A DNA stretch of 64,000 nucleotides from Ulva prolifera (Eukaryota; Chlorophyta; Ulvophyceae; Ulvales; Ulvaceae). A program made the position numbers and the translations under genes. Positions within the stretch are counted from its first letter, which is position 1. Every line of letters begins with the position of its first letter. A model generated the notes under the pieces. That model ran no database searches and had not been told where the DNA came from. It worked only from the letters and a program-made list of their open reading frames with translations. This document shows positions 36,600-49,512 of this stretch, piece after piece. The stretch is taken from contig CM041198.1 of the NCBI GenBank assembly GCA_023078555.1, forward strand, positions 5,346,354 to 5,410,353, read 5' to 3'.

Positions 36600-37100
36600 A
36601 ATTGCAATTGCATGGAACACCCTACACCGCTGCCGAGGAGGACGCTGCGGCCTCTCGGCTGAGGGCTTCGGCAATTGCAGCAGCTCGCCGGGCGAGTGCT
36701 GGAAGTGTTGAGTGCAGCCCGCAGTGTGCGCCATCCCTACACGCTGCTCGCAAGCCGTACATCTGGCGGAAGATCTGGGTGAGAAACTCACGGTGGCCAG
36801 CAGGCACATCTTCCCATCCTGCGCTCGAGGGTTCCATCTCCGCCCCAGGCACACACACCTCAGAGCAACTGAAAATTTGGTGAACCTCTGAGAAATGCTG
36901 TAGTAATTGAGCACCGTCCTCCAGCATATGCACTGCACTGCTCGCGCGCTGGGAGGAGGTGTTTCATAGCATCCAAAGCTATGTGGTAATGATCAACATC
37001 ATGTATGTTCCATCTCAGGCTACAGGCCTCGAGGGGTACCAGCACTTCAGGTACAACTACAATATCCATGCCCCCTGCAGGCATTGTGAAACGAGGCAAC
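36600..37100 (-). CDS. possible gene fragment, unrecognised
   Basis: Minus-strand segments with coding-like character: one around 37065-36940 (MDIVVVPEVLVPLEACSLRW and on), one around 36933-36850 (LLQHFSEVHQIFSCSE) ending at a GTGTGT donor-like site, and one around 36778-36620 after a CCCAG acceptor (IFRQMYGLRAACRDG, then an Ala/Arg/Glu-rich helix). They could be consecutive exons of a helical protein, but the first join does not settle in phase. No family is recognised. Confidence 0.25.
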
Positions 37101-38435
37101 GTGGATTGTATGCATGATCACACCTGGTTCTGCAGTTCTGCACATGGCCAGATATCTCTTCATCTGCTACCAAAACACTCAACTTCACCTTATCTGAGAC
37201 ATACGCTCTCTACGTACATACATCCACCCACGCTCTTGTTGGTGCTGTCTTCCTGTGGTGCTACCAACCACCATCTAAAGGGGCCACTGTTGTGCTCACA
37301 TGTTGTGCCTGTTGTGCTCGCCCTCGGTTGAGCTGAGGACATGACACACCTCAGGCCACAGTTGCCAGCCATTGCTTACTACAAGGGCTCATGCCGCAAT
37401 GCTCCATCAGTTTGAAGTCTGCTGCAGGAGCAACATTGCCATGCCGTGTGTACTGGGGGTGTATGGAGCATTGGGGTGGTGACTGTGCAGGAAGGCGAAC
37501 CGTGTTTGGGGTGTCTGCAGTATCTGGGTGTTTGTTCGGGTTGTGGAGTGTGTGGGGTGTGTGGGGAGAGTGCGCAAGTTGAGCAGGTGTCTTATTATAA
37601 GGGCTGCAACTTGTAAGGGCTGTTGCCATCCAGGAATACACATGGTAGACACCCCGCAGGGTTTCACCACCTGAAAAGAAAAACCACCTGGGTTTCAATG
37701 AAGCACAAGTGGAACCCGTCTCCACATGAGCTACAGCATCATAGAGTTAACACCACCACAGTGACCTTCATCCCCATCAGCAAACTCCGCAGCCTGCTGC
37801 AGCACCCTGTGCACTGCCCTTATTCACTGACAGCCTCAAGAACTATGAAACAGCTACCAGACTGTTTCGTTTCACGGGCCTCCTCCTAGTCTACCGCAAC
37901 CAATTAACCTTAAGGGCAACCGGGGGCAACGGACAGCATATTAATGCATGATATGTGGTCCCGGCTTTCCGGAGTCGCCAATGTCCCCAGAGCATACGCC
38001 TCAGAGAGCCTAGATCTACACTAGTTGACAAGTCAGCGCGCATGCTCCCGCAGAGCCAGGGACTGGGCTTGCCACCAGCGCCACCCGGAGCAGCAGCCCG
38101 ATCAGAACAGGCCAACCAAGTGCCAGTCTGTGAGGGGTTGTTACAGAACCTTCATCCGCACCAGGGGCTCAGGGGGCTCAGGGGGCTCAGGAGCAGGCAG
38201 GCAGGCAGGCACGGTGGCCACGCAGGTCAAAGCAGCAACATCACATGTATGCGCGCAATACTGGTTGTGATAGCAAGATTTTGTTTCAGCGCAGCGTGTG
38301 CCGGTGGTTGCCTCCTGCCCATGCTTCCGTTGTGGTATGTGGCAGTCCCGCGCCACGACGTCCCCGAGAAGGTTTGTGCAATGGACATACGACGAATTGG
38401 CATACATCGCAACGGCAAAGTTGAAGATACACACA

Positions 38436-38533
38436 GTGGCAATCCAGTGATGTGGCCGCTATACCACTGGACCCTCGCACGTCGCGACGTGCAAGGATCC
38501 AGTGGTATAGCGGCCACATCACTGGATTGCCAC
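38436..38533. mobile_element. palindromic MITE-like element, copy A
   Basis: A 98-bp near-perfect palindrome that starts GTGGCAATCCAGTGA, ends with its reverse complement, and has a TCGCGA-type centre. ATACACAC flanks it on both sides, which would fit an 8-bp target duplication of hAT type. No coding capacity. Confidence 0.75.
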
Positions 38534-41500
38534 ATACACACTTCAGACGTCAACCCCTCCGGAGTACTGGAACCATGCACAGAGGGTGCAAGACCCCTCC
38601 AGATAATTGTAGGCAACTCACAGGTCCTCCTCCTGCGCGACAGGACGCCTGGTGGGGCGCCTGGCAGCCACAGGTCGCAGCAGCATGTGCTGTGTTGGTG
38701 CCCTGTATGACCAGCTGCAACGAACAGTCCCAGAGGCTACACATGTGCAAGCAGAACAACAATCACAATTGATTTCGTGGTTGAACGGCTCCATATCACA
38801 TGCCGAGGCCAGTTGGGGCCTCATGTGAAACCACAGCCGACACATGAAGCATGACTGAACATGAACCGCTGGCTAGAGAGTGTACTGTATTCAGTCTGCA
38901 CTTGTAAGCCTGAGGCGGGCAGAATCAGTCTGAAGTTAGCAAGGTGAGCTGCTCGAGCTGTGGCATTGTGCCACAGTTGTGTGGAGGGAATGTGTGGTCC
39001 AGGGGGGACACCTCTGTGTGCACAGCCTCAGCAATGGCAGCCATGCCAACTCAACCCATTTTTCACCATTTCAACTATCACGATCATTCCCCTGTGTACT
39101 CTCATGACCCAGGCTGGCCCTCGTCGGCCCTTGCAGATGATCAGTAAAACTAAACCGCGCAACAAGTTGAGGCCTGGGGACAATGGTGCAGCCATGTTCA
39201 ATATGCATGCACCCTGCAGCATGCAGAACCTCAAGTAGATACAGTGTGCTGACTCATGACCCTGCACAAGGCTGGCTCCGCATTACATTCTCACAGAAGC
39301 TTCTGCAGTGGTGTCAGTACATGTGAACATCTTCACAGCTAGCTTGGCCCATGAAAAGCCAAGATTGCCCCAAAGAAGCATGTTCATACAAGCTACAGGC
39401 TGCAGGCTGCGGATGTCCGTGGGATGTTGAGCCTGATTGAGCATCCAGAGGCCGATCGGATGGGTCATAGGCCGACCGGATGTGGATATCAGTCTTATCT
39501 CAAGATACCATGCCCTGACAGCATGTGGTGACTAGTTGCACGCAGACTTCAGCAGACTTCAGTGTGGTGCATATGGGTCTGAGGCTTTGATGGATTAGCT
39601 CATAGGTGTAGCTCATAGGTGTGCGTTGATGTGGATTTCCCACTGTGCATGGCTGTGGAGCATGGCTGTGGAGATCACGCATTGCAGAGGGTTTGACAAT
39701 GGGTGTGTGTGGCATTGTCTCTCCAGCACACCCTGTGGCACAAAGGAAAGATATCTGCTGCCCCGGCAGGCCAGTCTCTCACCAGTCTCTCACCAGTCTG
39801 TTTTGCCGTTTCGCCTTTCCTGTAGGTCTGCTCAGAGGCTCCACGCCTGTGCATGCAATGTGTCAGAGGATGCAGCATCTCACCTGATGAGTATACAGTG
39901 CATGTTCCACGGTGCTGAAGGGTGTCTGACAGGACTGGCTCAATGTAGCGTATGTCGTGGGAGAAGGAAAGTGGTGTAATCATCCTACATTTCAAGATGG
40001 CATGCACCAAGCTGGCTAGCAGGCCGGAGCTGTTTGTGCACAACAGTGTGCTTCAGCATGTGACTCACGGCTCATGAGATTACTACCACAGGGGATGTAG
40101 ATGGTGGGATAACATGGGCTCATGGCATGTAGCAGCTTGTGTAAGCATGGGCCAGATGTCAGCCAAGAAAACTAATCTGCAGACGGGTGGCAGAGCCCAG
40201 TGTGGTACCAGGTGTATAGTTGTAACACCCTGACAGAGGCCTTGTAAAGTGGTAGAATGCTCTAGAAAATGATGATGATGGGCTTTCTGGAGACGCGGAT
40301 TTCGCTGGTCGTGCCTAGACTGTGCTTCACAGATGGACAGCTGTGCTATGGCAGCGCCAGTGGTGTGGAGACGGAGACACAGTGATACACAAACACTACG
40401 AAACGGCTATTGGCGTCAACTACAGTACATACTTTGGTCATCGGATGCGCACCAGAGCGGCACCGATGGGCAACACCAGTGCAGCGGTGAAGTGGTTGTG
40501 CTTCAAACTGGGACCGAAATCTGTGCAATCAGGGCGCACGCACGATAACGCAATCGTTACTTCAGACTGCGTTTTGTTTTTTAAATTTCATCACATTCAC
40601 GATGGAAGCAGCTTGATGTCCGACGCACTAGCTACAAAATGGAACAAGTTTGTGCGCGGTTGGAACAAAGCATACATACAGACAGTAACACACTAGAATT
40701 TAGGGAGTGACTAATGCGTGTTACATCTGCGATCGACTGACCGCGTAAATGTACCTCGCCTTGGCGGTTCACCAAGCGCAGAGGTCTTGACGTAGACTGT
40801 ACCGAAATGTATACCTTGGAGCCCACATGCAGCACGTTGGAGTATGGAAAGCACGTGGTGAGACGGTAAGTGCAAATGGAAAGCAGCCGGTGAGAACGAA
40901 GCTGGTAGCGAGTCGTCCAATTGACGAGGTGTGCAAGGTGGCAACGGTCGCCTGACTTCACAGCACTGCATTCACCCCACCTGCGCCCAGGTGACAAGAC
41001 ACGTGGGCGCATGATGTTGATGAGCACACTGCCAAGTCCCATTTCCCCAGCACTGGCGTTGTTACTTTGCGCCAGCAAGAAGCCCAATCAAAAACTGTAA
41101 ACCGCAAACGAAGCGTAACGGCCTGACGCTCACGACGGCCCGGTGCCGTTTCATGAATCGCAACGTTTTTTTCTGAAGTGGCAATAGCCGGCTCGTCTCC
41201 GGCCCGCAACGAATTTTGTTTGCGGATGGTTGCACGCAGGTGCGGTGATATCTGGACCGGTATCAAGGCTAGAGAGAATTTCCAGCACTGCCGCTGATGT
41301 ACTATAGACTCGCGTACGACGATATTATGATTTTTTATTAAGGCACCATGCTGGCACGTCGCTTTGGCATTGGTATCGCGGACTGTCAATCCGAGAGCGC
41401 TGCAGTTCATTCGCACTACTGCCGCTGCATTCATGATGAGACCGCTGTCCGCCGGAGTGCGACAACAAACAGGAAGGAGTCGTACTTTGTTTGGCTCTGA

Positions 41501-42640
41501 CGCCGATATGACTGTGGTGTTGATCCAGACCCAGGCCTTCAGCCCACTCTGCACGGAGAACGCTCTCCCATTCTGACTTCTTGCACGCAGGGGACCAGGT
41601 TACTACACCTGCATCAACATGCTAGCGGCTGAAATTGTCACACATGTGCATGGTCACAGGGGCACGCTCATCGCGTCGCGCCCGGAGCAGGTCAGCAGTC
41701 GCATCAGATGAACAGTGAAGTGCACCTCCAAGCGGCGCAAGTCCAGCACTTTTGATGCAGCACTCGCGGCCTTAGAACTACACTAGAGAAAGCAGCCTAC
41801 GTGGATCCACACAGGCAACACCGACGCACTGTCTGTATGCAGCCGACAATGTCTTAATAGGCAACGATTTCGGAATCTGCAGCTGGCACCGACCCGCGAT
41901 CAGGTACCTGCCTGTGCTCGAACAAAGTCCCGCGAAACATGCATCCCAGAGACAATCAACGCAAGTCAGTACTGTACGAAATATGAGCTCACATGTGTAA
42001 ATCAGGAGCGATATGGAGGGAGCCTGCGGGTGTGGACACAAGCAACGTCCAGGTGCGGAACGGGTAAAGAGTTGGAATCACACGCGAACGTTGGCAACGC
42101 TAAAATGGGCAGGCGCGACCAAGCGGGTGCCCCTCAACACGTTCAACAGACGGGAGCTGCTGCTGAATCTCCCAGCTCCTCTTCCTCTGGATGAAAATTT
42201 CACTGCAGAGGCTTAAGTTCTTCAAGAGCACATGCGCGTCATGAACTCTAGAGATCTCGTGTCAGCACAACATTCCAAGAGCGTCTGAGCTATGCCAAGA
42301 ACAATCATAGTCGAAGCTCATCCACAGCAGATGATGGACAAGCATCGCAGCAAGCTGCAGTCACTTCGCGCAGGGGCTGACATTCGCGTGCCGCGTACGT
42401 GATCATGTGTGTGAACGTCAACCAGCCACGGCCGCCCGCCGGCGATGAGGCGTCATGCACGTGTGCACATGTAGAGCTGTCAAACACCATGCATTGTCGG
42501 AGCGTCAGGCAGCGCTTCAATCGGTTGTGGTCCGCCGTGCACGGCTGCATCATGATGCTTGCAAATTGCAATTGCGACTTCACCAGACCGCGGCCGCATG
42601 CATGCAAAGCCATGAGCCCCATGGGTGCACCATTAGTACT

Positions 42641-42745
42641 GTGTTACAAGGATAAATGCGGCGAGGCGGGCAGTCCCGCGAAAGAAGCAAGCAGAGCAAG
42701 CAAAAACCCAGACACCCACGAAACATACACACACAGAATCAATCC
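42641..42745 (+). repeat. dispersed repeat R1 copy, diverged
   Basis: GTGTTACAAGGATAAATGCG head, then GAGGCGGGCAGTCCCGCG and an AAGC/ACCC-rich tail. Recognisable as the same family with many substitutions. Confidence 0.5.
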
Positions 42746-43187
42746 CACCATTGTGTCAAGTAATTTAACAGTGAACTGGCCAGTCCAATCAGCACAGCGC
42801 AACAGTCTCTTCCGGAACAGCTGCCGCACAACCAGCCGCACAACCAGCCGCATCGCCTTTCATTTAGCTACCTTGATCCGATCGGTCCAGGACATGTCAG
42901 AAACCTGCGGTACTACGGTTGAACTGTGCACCATGGCAGCTAGCTGCCTGAGAGCTCACGTGAGCTCTGGTGTACAAAAAGCTCTCGGAGTGAACGGGAG
43001 AAGACAAGAACTACCAAAGAATCTCATCTGAATCAACACCAACACACGCATGATCACACTACAACTGTGCCCAGCTAGCTGCCTGAGAGCTCTGTACATA
43101 GATATCTCAACTCGGAGTCCCGTATACGCGCAGGTGCCACCAGTGGTGGAGCGGGGCACTAGTACCGCACTAGTACTGCCAACATGC

Positions 43188-43250
43188 AACTGTCAATGTC
43201 CGACAGGAAACGGCTCAGAAAATTCAGAGTTGCTTTACTTTACATGGACG
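43188..43250 (+). repeat. dispersed repeat R2 copy
   Basis: Contains CTGTCAATGTCCGACAGGAA, then ACGGCTCAGAAAATTCAGAG and TTTACTTTACATG. Confidence 0.55.
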
Positions 43251-43756
43251 AGAGACGGAGGTGGTTCACGCGGCTGCGCGGCCGATTCGATACCCGCCTA
43301 GGACCGACAGGCCTGGCCCACCACTTGATATCATAACATGGATGTCCATGTTGCCGCCCGCAGGGTACGTCGCTGTCAACTATCTCGGCACAACCGCCGT
43401 TGCGATCACAATTATCTCGGCACATCTGCGCCGTTGGGTCGACGTCGCCCACTGCATCGATGCACGATCGTATCTTATTAAAGCCCATCCCTCATCTGCA
43501 CCGTCACCGTGCAAGTGAACGGACACCCTTCACGAGCTCTAGTCGTGACGTGTGCACAGGACATGTACAGCGACCAGGTCTCAACAAACGTCTGCAGGGC
43601 ATGTGTGCGAGTACGTCCTCTTCTGACATCACGTTCGCCCACGCACATATGCATGTACTAAACAGCGCTAGCCTGCATGCTGGCACCGTGTCCACGTGGG
43701 CCCCTGGAACTTGTACACACATGTCGACCAGGCGGCAGGCCAGGTGCGGACTCCGC

Positions 43757-43805
43757 AACAGAGACAGCTTTCATGGGTTCGGAACCCATGAAAGCTGTCT
43801 CTGTT
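43757..43805. repeat. perfect 49-bp palindrome followed by a T-run
   Basis: Two exactly complementary 24-base arms separated by one G, with four more T after the right arm. It could fold into a very stable hairpin. Unrelated in sequence to the MITE family. Confidence 0.9.
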
Positions 43806-44092
43806 TTTTACATCAGCCCTCCGACGCCCCACTTCAAGTTGAAGGGAGTGTCAGTAGATGCTGAGTGAGATGCATGGTCTCCTGGCACCACGAATCCGCA
43901 GCCAGCATGGTCACCGGTGCAACGGTTGCAATTGCTTAAGCAAATTTGTGACTGTGACAGGCTGGTGCCTTGAAGTTGAGGCATGATGTGATATACGCAT
44001 AATTATGCCTATTTGTGCCAAATGTGAGGTCCAAAATGGCCAGTTCAGACTCAGTACGAAACAGCTGGGTACTCAAGCCCGCCTGTACACAT

Positions 44093-44190
44093 GTGGCAAT
44101 CCAGTGATATGGCCACTATACCAGTGGATCCTTGCACGCCGCGACGTGCGAGGGTCCAGTGGTATAGCGGCCACATCACTGGATTGCCAC
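44093..44190. mobile_element. palindromic MITE-like element, copy B
   Basis: Again 98 bp with the same ends and centre as the element at 38.4 kb and a few substitutions between the arms. Its flanks show no clear target duplication. Confidence 0.75.
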
Positions 44191-44710
44191 ACCGCCACTA
44201 CTGCATAATGTTGAATTAATTAGTACTCCTATCACCTCGCATCCCCAAAATACGTAATCCCACAACTTCGACTCTCATCTCCACGTGCATGCTGCCTGAT
44301 CACTCATTCACTTCCTGCCAAGCTGCATCCGCACCTCCGGTACTACATCAGTTGTTTCCGTGGAATTCATTGCCGCGCCGTGCTGAACATAATTACGCTT
44401 GGCGCCTTTTAGCTCAGTTTCGGGGGGCGGCATATGATGCATGGTGCTGACGCGAGGAGAGCAATTGTGACTGAAACCGACTGAAACGGCGACAGATATC
44501 TACTACCACTGCAAGCTGCACTCATGTAGCTCAGAGATACAGCTCTGGCCCGGGTGATTGAGGCGCGGACGCCATCATGGTGCTCAGAGTCATGATGACC
44601 CTGCTGCGGTCTGATTTAGGCTTCCGTTTGCGCGGCTGCGGGCTGCCCCACGCGTGGCCACGGTGCGCCCCTCAAAGTCGGCAGCGCACAGTTTAAGATC
44701 GTGGCGCAGG

Positions 44711-44798
44711 GGCCTGGGGTCTGCGGCCGGGGGGCCTGGGGTCTGCGGCCGGGGGGCCTGGGGTCTGCGGCCGGGGGGCCTGGGGTCTGCGGCCGGGG
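44711..44798. repeat. 22-bp tandem repeat, four copies
   Basis: Unit GGCCTGGGGTCTGCGGCCGG plus two G, four almost identical copies. It creates repetitive Pro/Gln/Gly frames on the minus strand that I do not regard as coding. Confidence 0.9.
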
Positions 44799-45669
44799 CC
44801 CGCCGCAGTCAAGTCGCCCGGCCGGGCAGCTCGTTTTTGTTGTCGCCTTGCCAGGGGCGGCTGCGGCGATGATCTTGAGGGCGGGTAACAAGGGAATGCT
44901 TTTGGGCGGGGGAGACTGTGTGTGTGGCTCTGTGGCAGAAGGACAATGCCGTCGAGGCTGGCAGAACCTCGAGAAGGGCGAGCATCACGACAAAACCAAC
45001 CACTGACCCAGCCCGACGCGGCGCCGGCCACGGCCACCAGAAAGCCGCGACGGTCAATGAGGGCGAGTAGAGGATCCCGAGCGCCCACAACGCCGTACAC
45101 AACCCCCTACCCCGGGGGCAACGCCCTCCAGCATGCCAGTGGGCGTATACAAGCACAGCAACGCCAACTTCCACATGGGGTGCCCCGGCCGTTCGTCGCA
45201 CCCGGGCACGGGAGCCTGGTATAGCAGCGACTGGGGTATGTGACCTTTGTGGCACACGGCATTCCGGGTTGCTGGGTGTGTTTTTGATCTGCTTGCTGCT
45301 TCTGCGACACCGCCGCACCCTGACGGCGCCCCCCTTGCGAGCCAGCTTTATCAATTTCAATGAAAGTCACTCTTCACTCTTTTGTACAGTCGTTTGTGAA
45401 TGCAAATAAAAAATATATAAAAAATTCAATTAAAAGGATTAACACGCAGCACTCCTGCGCATGAGCTGCAGCTGCAGTCGTGCACATGGTGATCATCTCG
45501 GAGTTCACTAACTGAATTACAGGAATCTGAGAGGGTGTGTGCAGGTAGCGTCTGCATGTACATGCTGACGCCTTGCGCCCACTGCGAGCGCTCGCTAGCG
45601 AGGCTGCGGCCCTCTCGGGGCGAGCGCTCCCCCGCGCGGCTATTCAAGCTGTTCATGAAGCATGTACAT

Positions 45670-45785
45670 ATGTGTTACAAGGACAAAGCAAGCGAGGCAG
45701 GTAGCACCACAAGCAAGAACCAGGGGAATCGCAAACCACGCAGCAAGCCACACGAAGCGCACACCAAACACCCACGCAACGGCAG
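45670..45785 (+). repeat. dispersed repeat R1 copy
   Basis: Begins TGTTACAAGGACAAAGCAAG and continues with GAGGCAGGTAGCACC and a run rich in AAGC, ACCC and CACGCAAC. The same head and body recur at 53142-53250, in diverged form at 42641-42740, as a short head at 63575-63600, and reversed at 16155-16245. Confidence 0.65.
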
Positions 45786-48700
45786 CACACGCGCCGGACA
45801 CAGCCACACAGCCACACAGCCACACAGCCATGTACATATGTGACGATATGGCCTGAACTGCCATGTGCAGCGCACGCGAGGACTTCGCGCTGACGTCGGG
45901 GCGTCACCGCGGATATATACATCTATACCTGCCACCATGACGGCCGCCGCCGCTGCGCTCCTTTGTTCACAGAACAGTGATCGGGTATAGACAAACACGA
46001 CAACTGGCATCTCTTCCGAATCAATAGCGGCGCACACACGGCCACACAACAGCAACGCACTCGCCTCATGATCAGCCCGGCAGCGCCAGCTTTACTATAC
46101 AAACGAGCGCCAGATTTATATTTCATCGCGTCGCACGCAGTTCATGAGCATGGCCGTGCCATCATGAGACGCCTCGCCTGAAACTATCCACCCTGTGACG
46201 CCGGTGCCGACGAGCTGCCATCATGATGTTCCCAGCTGGCGCCAATTTGCGATGCAAGGGCCCGTCATTACGCGCCTCGGCCTCCGGCGGCAACCGCGGC
46301 GGCCCGTGTTTTTGCACATGTACGCGCAAGAACATGTATACAGTGCTCCCATGCAGCATAGCTTGTTGCTGAAGTCGGCTGGTGCATTGTGCAACGCAAG
46401 CAATTGCAAGGTGTTATGGTCGTGCACATGGCAACCATGATCAACGGTTCGAACCCCACCGCGGACACCACCGGGGCCTCACCAACAATTGCAGGCTAGC
46501 AATGTGGGCAGATTTCAAGTTGAGACAGCTGTACCGCATACTGCGCGCGGGATTGGACTGCCAGTGCCACCAAGTGCTACAGCCGCGGATGGCACCTGCG
46601 CGCTGCTCAGCTTGGCCAACGTTAACGACAAAGAAGTTGGTCGTGAACATGGTCGACACCGTGTATACATCTGCCACGAAGCTCGGCGCTGCGGCCGCAT
46701 GTGGGAAGCGGTGGAAGTTCGATTGGCAGCTGCGCAGTTGCGATAACAGATGTGGCCATGGCGCCATGTACAAAGGCTGGCGCACTCCAACGGCATGGCT
46801 GCCACTGGAACACGCCGCTCCACCCACCAGTGGCTTCACGCCAAAGCTCACGCTGTTGCCTAACGCCCCTTTCAAGCTACAGCTTGCTGGGCATACGTGC
46901 TGTGAACCCGCGCTGTGAACGCGCTTGTGAACACCGCTCCGTGCTCGCGCAAGCCTGCTTGCTAGCCGTGGATCAGGGGAGCGACAACACATCTTGAGCA
47001 ACGCAACATGTTCAATCTGGACATGGCATGCTGAGTGTAGCGGCAGTGCATAGTGTAACGTGAGCGCACAAGCGCCTCAGGCTCGGCCATGCAGCTCAGT
47101 TTGTACGTCAACAGCGAGGTCAGTTCATGATCAACAGTGTAAACAGCTCTGTGCACGTTCCAGGCAGCTACAACATGACTGACTGTGGCCGCAAGATGGG
47201 CTGCATCAACGGATGTATCGAGGCATTTCTGCAGGTACGACAACAGATCATATGAGGTACCTGCTCAGATAGCAATATCGCTAAAGCCTCAGGCACGAGT
47301 TGGATCAGGAAGCACAGGTTGCAGGTAAAAATTAGTTTATGATAAAGGTTTATTATAAAAATTAGTTTAAATTCACTGGCAAAGGACCTGACACTGGCAA
47401 TTGCTTGTCTGCAGAACTGCATGCCCTCAACTCGCATTTTCTTCCGAACAACAGTTGTGTCCAAACGCAATTGGGCAGTCATTCCACTCACAAGTGCTCC
47501 CCTGCACGCAGTCTTCGGCAGTTCAGGTTGTTGCTGTATGCCTAGCTGCAGTCAGCTGTGAGCTACAGGCGTGCGGGCTGGAAGAAGGAACTGGCATCTC
47601 AACTGGAGACAGCTGCAAGTGCTGGAAAACTGTAACCAAACTGCAACCAGACTGCTACCACGACAGTGAGTAGCCATCTCTGCTGCTCTTAGGCTTGCTG
47701 TCAGCGTGTGGCCCCTTGCAACTTCATAGACAGCCTGCTTGGACACACAGTAGTCTGCGGTCTGTACTGAACAGAGTACGCAGAAGAAGCCAATTTCGCA
47801 TGGCATGACCTGTACACCACCCTTGCATGCTTGATTCAGAGTTGGTCCCGAGGACTTGCTCAAGGGCCCTTGAGACAGCTAGCTGCCAGGCTTGGCTCCA
47901 GGCAATGCTGCTGCCTGGGCGTGAGGTGGCTGTGTCTCTTACAAAAACAGTAGGATACAGAGAGCTAGAGAAAATAGAGAGAAAGGATGTGCAGTTGGGC
48001 TGGTGCTGGTGCTTGGCAACCTGCGCAAGGGGCATGTACGAGGCAGACATTGGCCGGGAGTACACAGATCAATGTGGAGCAAACATGTTAGAAGACAGCA
48101 GACTGAGTCATATGGCTCCTGGTCCATGCGGATCTTTTTCAACAAGCAGGAAACAAACTAGGACGTCGCAAACTGAGGCATATTGCTCTTAGTCCACACA
48201 GCCTTGTTCCAGCCAGCACAGTCATGCAAGACAACATTGGCTGTGTTGACTCACTTCCTTCATGCAGCTGAGCCATGAGGGGGGCAGTTCTCAGGATCTC
48301 TAGGTCAGGGGTGGCCCACACTCAAGGACTCCTGGCAACAGGCATTCCACTCACATCCACAATGAGGGTACTTCTTGGGGGAAAGTGTGTGCTCGCCTAG
48401 CAGGCTATAGCAGGTAACGCCTGGCATCTCACCAGTGGCGACTCACATCCCACAGCAACCTGCTATGGCCTGACACTTCCAGTAGGGCACCTACTAGGGT
48501 CTGGCTCGCCCATCGACTAAGATTGGCATCGCCAGGATGCAGACAACAGATGGGGAGCCCAGCACATACCACACATCCCTGCACAGGAACAAGTGAAGCG
48601 CGGTTGGTGTGCTTGGACGGATGTGGCTCAGCAGCGAGGAGTCAGGCATGCAGAGCTAGCTGTGGGCTGCAAGGCGGGCGGGCAGCCTCCGCCACACTGG

Positions 48701-49512
48701 CCTGGTCTCCGTCACACTGGCAGCAGCGGTGTGGCTGTGAGGCGGTGTACAGGTATGCCTGTCGGTGTTGCATGCTGGTGGGTGCGTGCGTGTGTGGTGC
48801 CCCCTTCTGGGCCCTGCGGTGCTGCCTGCATCTCCGGCGCTGTCCTTGTAACCCTTGCAGCAGCAGCACGCAGGTGCGGCCCCACACCCCCCTTAACAGA
48901 CAGGCAGCCACCACAAGCGTGTCGCCGCCAGCACAAGCACACCCGAGCGTCACCGCACAGCTTTACACAGCCATACCCAGCCAGTCAACCTGACGTCTGA
49001 ACCCTTGCAGAGTGTGAAAACATAAAATCGCAAGTGCCTCACAGCCCGGTCAGGATCGTAATACAGAACTAACAGGAAAGCACTCCAGACGAGCTGAGCA
49101 CACCCAGGCGCTTCACCCCACCGCCAACAACCCCCGCCCCCCAAACAGTCCTGCCCTCACAGTATTGCATGCCGGCACCCGTACACGCCCCCGCCATACG
49201 CCCTCACCCGCCCTCTATCCCCGACTCTAGTCTGACAGCCATGCAGCGCGGCCCCAGAGCAGCGTCCCGAGCGCTGCATCCGCGTAGCAAGGGTGGCGCC
49301 CGCGCACGCGATCGCACTCAAGCCACCGGCGTCCGCATCCGCGCAACTGACTCCGCCCCGCGACCTCCAGCGCCTCAACACGGAAGCGCGGGGGCCTCGT
49401 CCTGGAATCGGGACGAACCACGGAATTGCTTGCCGGCGTGACCGCCACGTCGGCATCCCGCACTTCGCCAGGACCCTCGCCAAGCGGTGCGCGCGGCACT
49501 GCGACTGGGGGG

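Larger units (their letters stand above)
37100..49512. other. long intergenic region with repeats
   Basis: More than 12 kb without a gene I can support. Open frames of up to about 200 codons (minus strand 40958-41554 and 46441-47001) have no motif, no convincing splice partners and unremarkable composition. The region holds two full palindromic MITE copies, a perfect 49-bp palindrome, a 22-bp tandem repeat, copies of dispersed families R1 and R2, and several simple repeats (38160-38200, 39775-39805, 45800-45832). Confidence 0.5.

Noticed and set aside
40958..41554. 198-codon minus-strand frame
   Set aside because: No recognised motif, no splice-linked neighbours, and AT-richer than the supported exons. 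Kept only as a note in the intergenic entry.
44700..45100. Proline-rich minus-strand frame through the 22-bp repeat
   Set aside because: The apparent protein repeat is only the translation of a tandem DNA repeat.
46440..46462. GGTTCGAACCCC, like a tRNA T-loop (B box)
   Set aside because: The flanking bases do not form a T-stem or an acceptor stem, and no A box or anticodon arm is seen upstream.
46441..47001. 186-codon minus-strand frame
   Set aside because: Cys/Ser/His-rich composition without domain, splice partners or codon bias like the real exons.
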